Positions 14,843 to 20,914 of a stretch of 26,384 nt of DNA are shown here, piece by piece. Numbering within the stretch: position 1 is the first letter of the stretch; each line of letters starts with the position of its first letter. The DNA is from JAYTQG01 sp043746815. GTDB lineage: Bacteria; Actinomycetota; Thermoleophilia; Miltoncostaeales; Miltoncostaeaceae. The notes under the pieces were generated by a model that was not told the origin of the DNA, did no database searches, and saw only the letters and a list, made by a program, of their open reading frames with translations. Both the position numbers and the translations under genes were made by a program. The stretch is from the NCBI GenBank assembly GCA_043746815.1, contig JAYTQG010000066.1, positions 1-26,384 of the forward strand, written 5' to 3'.

Positions 14843-15604
14843 TTACCATTTTCGAGTCCACGTGTTGCGGCTGGCGTTACGCAGGAGGGGAAGGCGAACC
14901 GTCACGCTCGTTCCACCCCACGGGCCGCCGCCGGATGTCAACTCGCCGCCAAGGGCAACGACACGGGCCTCAGCGCTGCGAAGCGTCGCCGCACGCTCCT
15001 CAGCCCGGGCTGCCTGGTCGCTGCCGAGCCGGTCCGCTCGGTCACTGACGATCACGACGACCGCGTCGGGTGGAGCCTCGAAGTTGATACGCAGTGCGCC
15101 TCCCGTGGGAATGCCGTACTGGATCGCCCCGCGCACCACTTGGCCCAATACATCGACCAGCATCGCGGCAAGCGGGCGGGGCAGGTCGACCTCAGGATAC
15201 GGAGGGATGTCGATCAGGACGCCAACACCGTGCGCCGTTGCCGCCCGCTCGGCCTCGGCGCGGGCAAGTACGGCCAACTCGCCAAGCGGGACCGGCGCCA
15301 AGATGGACACCTGCGGGGCGAGGTGCGCTGCGAGCAGCAGCAGCCGCTCTGCGATCTGCGTGGACGAGGCTACCCGGTTGGGCGACTGTCCAATCCTCGC
15401 GACGGCCTGGCCGATCTCGTCCACCTCGACTGTCGCCGCGTCGTCATCAATGTGGGCGATCACGCCCACCAGCGCGCGCGTCGCGGACTGGACCCACTCA
15501 AGCCCGCTGGCGTCCAGGACGTCGCGTCCGGTCAGCGTCGTTGCGATCGACGCGGCCCGAGTGGATGCGACCTCGCGGCAGAGGTCAGTACGGGTGTCGG
15601 TCAC
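14843..15604 (-). CDS. degenerate histidine-kinase-like ATPase protein
   Basis: 253 residues from GTG 15604, with GAGG 6 nt before it. The N-terminal part (about 35-105) is helical, like a dimerisation segment. Residues about 110-243 follow a HATPase_c outline: an N-box-like DVLGQVVRGAIQYG (151-164), a strand AVVVIVSDRADRLG (181-194) in the G1 place, and the end block LRSAEARVVALGGELTSGGG then GGTSVTVRLPL. The N-box Asn that chelates Mg is Gly (VVRGA) and the G1 DxGxG is DRADRLG. No phospho-accepting SHE motif is seen. It is therefore probably a non-kinase relic or a regulatory protein; an anti-sigma or scaffold role is possible but unproven. Its stop lies 14 nt before the Rieske-GltB2 start and its start 9 nt after the exported-protein gene. 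Confidence 0.65.
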   Translation of the reverse strand: MTDTRTDLCREVASTRAASIATTLTGRDVLDASGLEWVQSATRALVGVIAHIDDDAATVEVDEIGQAVARIGQSPNRVASSTQIAERLLLLAAHLAPQVSILAPVPLGELAVLARAEAERAATAHGVGVLIDIPPYPEVDLPRPLAAMLVDVLGQVVRGAIQYGIPTGGALRINFEAPPDAVVVIVSDRADRLGSDQAARAEERAATLRSAEARVVALGGELTSGGGPWGGTSVTVRLPLLRNASRNTWTRKW

Positions 15605-15613
15605 CGATCGGCC

Positions 15614-16663
15614 TCACGGCGCCATCGGCTGCAACGACGAGGCGATCGCGACGAGGTCGTCCCGCGAGAACGGACCACTGACCGTGTACCGCACCTTGCC
15701 AGCCCGCCAGTAGATATGTGGACCGATTGTTGGTCCGATGCCGTAGGTGGCGGCGACACCGTTGATCTTGACCTGCTCGGTGCGCAGCTCCTGGCATTCG
15801 CCGCCGAATGGATCGTCGGGCCAGTCGCGCCCATCCGCGCGCTGCGTAATGTCGACACGCTCTTGACCGCGACGAAACGAGGCACCAAAGAGCCAGGGTG
15901 AGGGAGGGATGGATGCCTCCGCTCCCGTGTCGCCCGAACGCGGGGCCCAACCCGACACGGCAAGGCCAAACCCGGGTGGAAGGAGGCTCGGCATCTGCGG
16001 CGTGTAGGGCAACTTCGCGGCCGCTGCGGCGACGGACGTGCGGTGAAAGCGACTCGTTGCCCGGTAGGGACGAGCGGCAAGGGGCGGCGGAAGAAACAGT
16101 TTGTCAGCAACTGGTGCGTTGATTTGGTCGTACGTGTACGTGGCGCCCTGCTGCACCCGTCCCGTGCTTCGAATCCGCTCCTCCACGCGCAACGGCAAGA
16201 ACGTCTCGGGGGAGACCCAGACCCGGGCGATCCGAGGCGGGAGGGCTGCGCATTTGTTGGCGGGCAGCGCAACATCAGCGCGCAAGGCGGGAAGCCCGCC
16301 AACACGTGCCGGTACGAAGGGTCGTCCTGATCGCGCGCGCGCCGTGACCGACTCCACCAGGTCGGTATAGCGATCGCGCAGCGCGAAGAAGCCATCGGGC
16401 TGAACGGCGAACTGCTCGCTGAGGACCGACCCCTTCTCGCTTCGGGCGCGCCCGTAAAACTCCGTTCCTGCGACTCCGATGTCCACCGGATCCTGCGGGT
16501 CGGCGGTCGTGACACGAAACCGCTCTCCCGTCGCCGCATAGCGGGTCTCTATCGGTGTGCGAGCCTCTCGGACGCGAACGCGGTATGAGGTTGCGACGAT
16601 GGGCGGAAGGGCAGCCCCGGCAAATGGTGTGGTTGCGGCGGCGACGGCGAGGAAAATGAGCAT
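15614..16663 (-). CDS. exported LolA/RseB-like protein with DUF4367-like C terminus
   Basis: 349 residues with a short signal peptide (MLIFLAVAAATTPFAGA). Residues about 25-205 resemble the LolA/RseB-like half-barrel: RYAATGERFRVTT, TEFYGRARSEKGSVL, AVQPDGFFALRDRYTDLVES, VWVSPETFLPLRVEERI, DQINAPVADKLFLPPP. Residues about 230-349 match the DUF4367 pattern: MPSLLPPGFGLAVSGWAPR, LFGASFRRGQERVDITQRAD, VKINGVAATYGIG, IYWRAGKVRYTVSGPFSRDD, LVAIASSLQP. Such domains sense or bind lipid or envelope ligands outside the membrane and often accompany sigma/anti-sigma systems. First gene of the five-gene operon; ATG with a possible leaderless promoter 6 nt upstream. Confidence 0.7.
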   Translation of the reverse strand: MLIFLAVAAATTPFAGAALPPIVATSYRVRVREARTPIETRYAATGERFRVTTADPQDPVDIGVAGTEFYGRARSEKGSVLSEQFAVQPDGFFALRDRYTDLVESVTARARSGRPFVPARVGGLPALRADVALPANKCAALPPRIARVWVSPETFLPLRVEERIRSTGRVQQGATYTYDQINAPVADKLFLPPPLAARPYRATSRFHRTSVAAAAAKLPYTPQMPSLLPPGFGLAVSGWAPRSGDTGAEASIPPSPWLFGASFRRGQERVDITQRADGRDWPDDPFGGECQELRTEQVKINGVAATYGIGPTIGPHIYWRAGKVRYTVSGPFSRDDLVAIASSLQPMAP

Positions 16664-16669
16664 TGCGGT

Positions 16670-16700
16670 AGCGTACCGCGGGGTGGGAATGGTCTGGGAA
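16670..16700 (-). promoter_or_regulatory. candidate leaderless promoter of the five-gene operon
   Basis: On the minus strand TACGCT (16675-16670) fits TAnnnT and lies 6 nt before the ATG at 16663. TTCCCA (16700-16695) is a poor -35 at a long spacing of 19. No Shine-Dalgarno sequence precedes the ATG. The layout copies that of the egtB promoter. Confidence 0.35.
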
Positions 16701-16778
16701 AACCGCGAGTCGGAGAACGGGTTGGGCGGGCGCTACCATGCGGCGAAATTCGAGGCGTTCGAATCGGCCGGGGGAACA

Positions 16779-18221
16779 ATGAAACCGCGTGGTCTTCATC
16801 TGGTACCGGCGCTTGCAGCGCTCATCGGGGCGGGTTCAGCAGCGGCGGGACCGTTGCCCACCTTCAGTGGCCCAATTAGCGTTGGCCGCCCCGGCACAGC
16901 GACGGTTCTGGTGGCGACGGATCTCAATGAGGATGGTCGGACTGACCTCGTCGCGTTCGCCGCGGACCGTAGTCAGCTCGTGCCCCTCATCTCAAACGGC
17001 GATGGGTCCTTCCAACGGGGCCGTCCCGTGAGCGTGGACAGCGGTGTGGCGTGGCTTGCGGTTGGCAGTTTCAACGGGGACGCGCACGCGGACATCGTTG
17101 CCGTTGGCGGACGCACGACGGTGCTGCTGGGTGATGGTCACGGCGGGCTGCGGTTGGCGACGCGGCTGCCCATTCAGGGGCAGGTTGTTGCCACAGGAGA
17201 CCTGAGCGGAGACGGTAAGCACGACTTGGTCGTCACGGATCGAGGACTGCAGGACGTCACGGTTGCCCTTGGGAACGGTGACGGCAGTTTCTCCGCCCAA
17301 CTCTCGGTGAATGTTGGTCTTGCCCCGGCGGCCGTGGTGGTAACCGACATGAACTCCGACAATCGGCCTGACTTGGTAACGGCAAGTGCCCTCGGACAGG
17401 TGTCGATTCGCCTCAGTCACGCCGATGGCACTTTTGACGCACCAGTGCTCTTGGCCCCGCCCGCCCTCAACGTGCCGAGTTACCAGCCGCTCAGCGGCGA
17501 GGCAGCGCTGGTCGTTGACGATCTAGATCGCGACGGACGCCTTGACATTGCGCTGACCCGGAGCGGCGGCGATGTCGTTGTTTTCGCGGGGATCGCTGGC
17601 GGACAGTTCGCCCCAGCGGAGCGGTACCGCGCCGGAATTCAGCCCGACAGCCTTGCATCGGCCGACATCAACGCCGATGGGGTTTCGGATCTCGTGACGG
17701 TCAACAGTCAGTCGGGACGCGTGTCAGTTCTTCTTGGAACTGGGGCCGCGGCGTTTTCGACGACCCCGATCAGTTTCGCCGCCGGTTCGGCTCCGAGCGG
17801 TCTGGTTGTCAGCGATCTCAACAACGATGCGCGACCTGACATTGCAACGGGTACCGCCGACGGGTTTGTCACGACCCTGTTGAACGGCTCGACCCGCCCG
17901 GTGTTGTTCGGCCTGAAAGCAGCGAAGAAATTCAAGGTTCCGGTGACCCCGTGCTCGGTGCCGTCGAAGATTCCCTGCAAGGGTCAGACGTTGATTCGGT
18001 TTGGACTGTCCAGCCCTGGCAACGTGACCCTGACTTTCCGTCGCGGGAAGCGATTCCTCGGAAGTGTCAAGTCATCGGGCCTGGCGGGAGACAACGAGGT
18101 CGTGTTCGCTGGCTTTCTCGGCAAACAGCGCTTGGCACCAGGCAAGTACGAGATCTTCGCCAGGGTGCGAAACGGGCGCGGCACATCCCGTGCTCAGCGA
18201 GTGAGCATGACGATCTCGTGA
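16779..18221 (+). CDS. exported FG-GAP/VCBS seven-repeat beta-propeller protein
   Basis: 480 residues from ATG 16779, chosen because a signal peptide starts there (MKPRGLHLVPALAALIGAGS, cut after AAAG). The longer frame upstream has no signal-like start. Seven calcium-type motifs follow at regular spacing: DLNEDGRTDLV, SFNGDAHADIV, DLSGDGKHDLV, DMNSDNRPDLV, DLDRDGRLDIA, DINADGVSDLV and DLNNDARPDIA, as in integrin-like seven-bladed propellers. Two blades have lost acidic residues (SFNGDAHAD, DLNNDARPD). The last 110 residues or so form a beta-sandwich-like tail with one Cys pair (PCSVPSKIPCKG) and an ending GKYEIFARVRNGRGTSRAQR. No anchor is visible, so the product is probably secreted. Such proteins bind other proteins or glycans; no enzyme function is assigned. 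Confidence 0.85.
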   Translation: MKPRGLHLVPALAALIGAGSAAAGPLPTFSGPISVGRPGTATVLVATDLNEDGRTDLVAFAADRSQLVPLISNGDGSFQRGRPVSVDSGVAWLAVGSFNGDAHADIVAVGGRTTVLLGDGHGGLRLATRLPIQGQVVATGDLSGDGKHDLVVTDRGLQDVTVALGNGDGSFSAQLSVNVGLAPAAVVVTDMNSDNRPDLVTASALGQVSIRLSHADGTFDAPVLLAPPALNVPSYQPLSGEAALVVDDLDRDGRLDIALTRSGGDVVVFAGIAGGQFAPAERYRAGIQPDSLASADINADGVSDLVTVNSQSGRVSVLLGTGAAAFSTTPISFAAGSAPSGLVVSDLNNDARPDIATGTADGFVTTLLNGSTRPVLFGLKAAKKFKVPVTPCSVPSKIPCKGQTLIRFGLSSPGNVTLTFRRGKRFLGSVKSSGLAGDNEVVFAGFLGKQRLAPGKYEIFARVRNGRGTSRAQRVSMTIS

Positions 18222-18232
18222 GGCGGAGTCGA

Positions 18233-18305
18233 AGCGGGAGACGAGGTTCGAACTCGCGACATTCAGCTTGGAAGGCTGACGCTCTACCAACTGAGCTACT
18301 CCCGC
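18233..18305 (-). tRNA. tRNA-Gly (anticodon UCC)
   Basis: The minus strand folds as a cloverleaf. The acceptor is GCGGGAG/CTCCCGC, the D arm GCTC-AGTTGGTA-GAGC, the anticodon stem TCAGC/GCTGA with loop CTTCCAA (anticodon TCC, Gly), and the T arm GCGAG-TTCGAAC-CTCGT with one G-U pair. The discriminator base is U and CCA is not encoded. It converges with the FG-GAP gene 11 nt away. Confidence 0.97.
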
Positions 18306-18432
18306 GTAGCCGGGATTCTAGCGGCCCAAGGTAGACGGCGGCCAGTTCGGGCGCGCGGGAACCATTTCGGCAACCGCTGGCTTGGCAGCGGGCATCATCT
18401 TGATGTCCCCCCGTGAGGAGTACGCGACGACC

Positions 18433-19122
18433 ATGGCCCCAGTCGGCCCCATCAGCTTTCGCTTCGAGCCCGACGCCGGGCAGCGGAACACCATCGCCCA
18501 GTACATCGGCGCCGCCCGGTTCGCCTACAACTGGGTGCTCTACGCCAACCGTACGAATGAACGACTCGCAGGTGCCGAGCTTCGCGAACGCTTTCGCGAC
18601 GCAGTGGAGTCGGAAGCGGTGTGGTTGAGCGAGGTTCCTCCAACGATCGTCGAGTCGGCGCTGCGAGAGGCCGAACGGGAACTCGCCGAGTGCCGCAAGA
18701 CCTCCGGGCGTCGCCCGCGCTACCGGCGCAAGGACGACCAAGCGTCCGTTCGTATTGACAGTGGTGATGGTGGATTCAAGGTTGGTCAGGGCGGAATAGC
18801 CCTTCCCGGAATTGGCAAGCTCACCCTCATTGGAACGGCCCGAATCGCGAGTTCTGTGGATGGCGTTGTTGTCGTTCGCGTGGGAGAGGAATGGTTCCTG
18901 CGGCTTCCATCGCTACCGGACCGCGGTGGCTCCCGGGATCGCGATCGGGATCGCGGTCGCGGGCGTGATCAGGCTGCCGCGCCGCGCCGCGAGACTGAAC
19001 GCGTTGACGTGAATTCCCTGCCGGAGTCGGTCACGCTCGTTCGTGACGGCGTGACGCATGTCGGTCGGGCGGCCCCGGTCCAGTTGACCGGGTGGGAAGC
19101 GCTTGAGAAATGGATTGCTTGA
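18433..19122 (+). CDS. TnpB/OrfB-like N-terminal domain protein lacking the RuvC nuclease
   Basis: 229 residues from ATG 18433; ATG 18403 is an alternative, and GAGGAG at 18415-18420 is rather far (12 nt). Residues 7-45 match the OrfB/TnpB start (ISFRFEPDAGQRNTIAQYIG, then AARFAYNWVLYANR). Residues 60-155 follow the next TnpB segments (VPPTIVESALREAERELAEC, SGRRPRYRRKDDQASVRI, IALPGIGKLTLIGTARI, VVVRVGEEWFLRLP). After that a RD-rich low-complexity tract replaces the RuvC/zinc-finger nuclease, and a short tail (VDVNSLPESVTLVRDGVTHV, TGWEALEKW) ends the protein. Full TnpB is about 350-450 residues. No IS200/IS605 TnpA or ends are seen. It may be a decaying transposon gene or a captured nucleic-acid-binding domain. 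In another frame the RD tract reads APGIAIGIAVAG, faintly like a RuvC-I strand with Asp lost. Confidence 0.6.
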   Translation: MAPVGPISFRFEPDAGQRNTIAQYIGAARFAYNWVLYANRTNERLAGAELRERFRDAVESEAVWLSEVPPTIVESALREAERELAECRKTSGRRPRYRRKDDQASVRIDSGDGGFKVGQGGIALPGIGKLTLIGTARIASSVDGVVVVRVGEEWFLRLPSLPDRGGSRDRDRDRGRGRDQAAAPRRETERVDVNSLPESVTLVRDGVTHVGRAAPVQLTGWEALEKWIA

Positions 19123-19182
19123 CAGACGCGGGGAAGAGTAGAAACTACGGGTAACCGGCGATCCCGACGTTGGAGGCGACCA

Positions 19183-19626
19183 GTGCGACTCCTGATTCTT
19201 GCGAACGAAACCTGTGCCAGCACTGCAGTGCTCGCCGAGGTGCGTCGACAGGTCGACGTGGTTGATGCGCCGACGGAGGTGCTCGTGATCGCCCCCGCGC
19301 TCTCGGCCTCCCGTCTGAAGCATTGGCTCGGTGCGGACCTTGCCGCGGCCCGGTCGGCCGCCGACGAGCGCCTGATGCGCTCGGTCGCAGCGCTGCGAGC
19401 GCATGGGATCCCTGCCCTCGGAGAGTTGGGCGACTCCGATCCGATTCAGGCGTTGGATGACGCAATCCGCGTCTTTCGCCCGGACCAGGTCATCATCGCG
19501 ACCCACCCACCAGCACGTTCACACTGGCTGGAGGAGGGGATCGTGGATGCCGCCCGGAAGCGGTTCGCCCTGCCGATTGTCCACGTGGTTGCCGATCTTG
19601 AAGCCGAGGTGGCATCGATCGCCTGA
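19183..19626 (+). CDS. USP-like small alpha/beta protein, paralogue 2
   Basis: 147 residues from GTG 19183, with GGAGG 6 nt before it. The start RLLILANET is followed by TEVLVIAPALSASRLKHWLG, GIPALGELGDSDPIQALDDA, RPDQVIIATHPPARSHWLEE and ALPIVHVVADLEAEV. These blocks align one for one with the protein at 9324-9764, showing that the two genes are paralogues about 10 kb apart on opposite strands. The fold is Rossmann-like and USP-related by inference; the canonical USP nucleotide motif is not evident. The gene is 60 nt after the TnpB-like gene and may share its transcript. Function is unknown. Confidence 0.78.
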   Translation: MRLLILANETCASTAVLAEVRRQVDVVDAPTEVLVIAPALSASRLKHWLGADLAAARSAADERLMRSVAALRAHGIPALGELGDSDPIQALDDAIRVFRPDQVIIATHPPARSHWLEEGIVDAARKRFALPIVHVVADLEAEVASIA

Positions 19627-19628
19627 GT

Positions 19629-19855
19629 TAGTGGTCTGGCACCGGAATACCGGCGCAGTTCCGACGGCTGCGACGCATCGCGATACGGGCGTCCTGGGTT
19701 CCCCGAAGATTCCCGATCTGCAAGCAACACTGCGTCCTGCCTTCCGTGTTGGACGATGGTCCAACACTCCAGACGCTGGGGTCGCCTGACGGCGGCCCCA
19801 TCTGGCTCGGTCTCGCTCGCCGGACCTATCACCTCATTCCAGAGCCAGACCACTA
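19629..19855. repeat. 227-bp intergenic segment with 12-bp perfect terminal inverted repeats
   Basis: TAGTGGTCTGGC (19629-19640) and GCCAGACCACTA (19844-19855) are exact reverse complements. They bound almost the whole gap between the second USP-like gene and nfo, and the right arm contains the nfo stop codon. No convincing gene lies inside. The shape recalls a small non-autonomous element or a paired convergent-gene 3' end; no flanking target duplication was found. Confidence 0.45.
19746..19767. terminator. strong 9-bp hairpin, candidate terminator between convergent genes
   Basis: GTGTTGGAC (19746-19754) and GTCCAACAC (19759-19767) pair perfectly around the loop GATG. It lies in the gap between the converging USP-like gene and nfo. 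There is no T-run on the plus strand, so termination is possible but not proven; it could also be part of a small structured RNA. Confidence 0.4.
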
Positions 19856-20761
19856 GGCGCGGAGCGCGAGTCCTTCGCTGTGAAACTGCCGTGCCCGCGC
19901 CATGTTTTCAGCGTCGGGGCCGTCACCCTCCAGGCCTGGGACCTCAAGCACAACGGGGAGGGATTGGAGCGCGGGGTGTCCGAGGATGCTGCGAAAACCA
20001 TTGGCGCCGATCTCGCCATCACCAAGGTTCTCGTGGCGATCGCGGTTTGACCCGAACGGTGTCTTCGAGTCGTTCAGGTGCAGGCACCGGAGTTTTTCAA
20101 TCCCGACGATGCGGTCGAACTCATCGAAAATTCGGTCGATCCCACCGGGTTCGTGAACCGGATAGCCGGACGCGAAGAGGTGTTGGGTGTCCAGGCAAAA
20201 TCCGAGGCGGTCCGGGTGGTCAACGGCGTCAGCCACCATGCGCAGTTGCTCGAACGTGCGGCCGATCGTGTCGCCCGCGCCAGCGGTGTTCTCGAGGTAC
20301 ACCGCGCACTCGCCGGGGGCGGCGTCCAAGGCGAAGCGGATGCCATCACCAATGCGGGCAATCGCGTTCTCGGTGGTGTCACCTTTGGACGAGCCGACGT
20401 GAAGTACAACGCCTGAGAGGCCAAGAGCCTCGCCGATCTCGAGGTGCTGACGCAGGCTTTCCCGTGAGGACTGATGGATGTTCCGGAGCTTCGTTGCGGG
20501 TTGGCCCGGCGGGCCCGTTGGGACGTCTTTGTCGGGTGCCCCGAGGTTCATCAGATAGAGCCCGTGGCTGACGAGCGACGTCATCCCGGCAGCGGCGGCC
20601 TTCTCGCGGAAGCCCGCGATTTCCTCGGGCCTATGGTTGATTGGCGCCCAGGTACGCGGGTTGTGCGTAAAGACTTGGAGGGTTTGACACCCAATGGCGA
20701 GGCCACGGTCGATCGCGTTGGAGATACCGCCTGAGGAGGAAACGTGCGCGCCGAATTTCAT
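19853..20761 (-). CDS. nfo: deoxyribonuclease IV (AP endonuclease Nfo)
   Basis: 302 residues, close to the family length of about 280-300. This TIM-barrel, three-zinc enzyme cuts DNA 5' to abasic sites and some oxidised bases in base-excision repair. Metal ligands are visible in their usual blocks: GAHVSSSGG at the start, VSHGLYLMNLG, VVLHVGSSKG, VYLENTAGAGDTIG, GFCLDTQHLFASGY, LHLNDSKTPFGSNRDRHENL followed by GDGEIG, and VVLEVPG near the end. The ATG at 20761 overlaps by 4 nt the stop of a 32-codon ORF built from a repeat also found before rtcB. AGGA lies 7 nt before the ATG, inside that small ORF. It follows rtcB on the same strand. The stop sits in the arm of an inverted repeat. Confidence 0.96.
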   Translation of the reverse strand: MKFGAHVSSSGGISNAIDRGLAIGCQTLQVFTHNPRTWAPINHRPEEIAGFREKAAAAGMTSLVSHGLYLMNLGAPDKDVPTGPPGQPATKLRNIHQSSRESLRQHLEIGEALGLSGVVLHVGSSKGDTTENAIARIGDGIRFALDAAPGECAVYLENTAGAGDTIGRTFEQLRMVADAVDHPDRLGFCLDTQHLFASGYPVHEPGGIDRIFDEFDRIVGIEKLRCLHLNDSKTPFGSNRDRHENLGDGEIGANGFRSILGHPALQSLPVVLEVPGLEGDGPDAENMARARQFHSEGLALRA

Positions 20762-20856
20762 CGCTGCATCCTACGGGGCCAGAAAACAAGCGGTTGCGCC
20801 AGGGGCCACCCCGGACCACCTCCCGGTTTCACGGTAACGCTGAATCTCAGACTCAT
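20758..20856 (-). CDS. small ORF 1 (32 aa) upstream of and overlapping nfo
   Basis: ATG 20856 opens a 32-codon frame; the in-frame codon two triplets upstream is TAA, so this is the first possible start. Its TGA overlaps the nfo ATG (ATGA). The peptide begins MSLRF, continues SVTVKPGGGPGWPLA, and ends QPLVFWPRRMQR. The middle 15 residues equal those of the small ORF before rtcB, encoded by identical bases. No Shine-Dalgarno sequence precedes the ATG. It may be a translated leader that couples nfo translation, or an incidental frame through a repeated RNA/DNA element; no known family is recognised. Confidence 0.4.
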   Translation of the reverse strand: MSLRFSVTVKPGGGPGWPLAQPLVFWPRRMQR

Positions 20857-20876
20857 GGGTTACGCATGAGCGTCAA
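20782..20876 (-). repeat. leader repeat, copy 1 (before nfo)
   Basis: The core 20797-20842 is 46 bases identical to 22162-22207. Similarity continues for about 34 bases on the high-coordinate side (14 of 20 upstream of the aligned ATG) and about 15 bases on the other side, with one single-base indel. On the minus strand the core contains a hairpin CCGGGG-TGGC-CCCTGG (6 bp, one G-T pair). It lies in the 5' region of nfo, ending 35 nt before its start. Confidence 0.9.
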
Positions 20877-20914
20877 CAGTGTGACGTTCCAGGCGTGGCG
20901 CTTGAGCCGAGGCG

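Noticed and set aside
18233..18305. tRNA-Gly as an attachment site for the TnpB-like gene
   Set aside because: No second copy of the tRNA 3' end, no integrase and no element boundary was seen in the window.
18915..18965. frameshift in the RD-rich tract of the TnpB-like gene
   Set aside because: The alternative frame has only a faint RuvC-I resemblance and does not continue into further nuclease motifs, so I do not call the gene a pseudogene.
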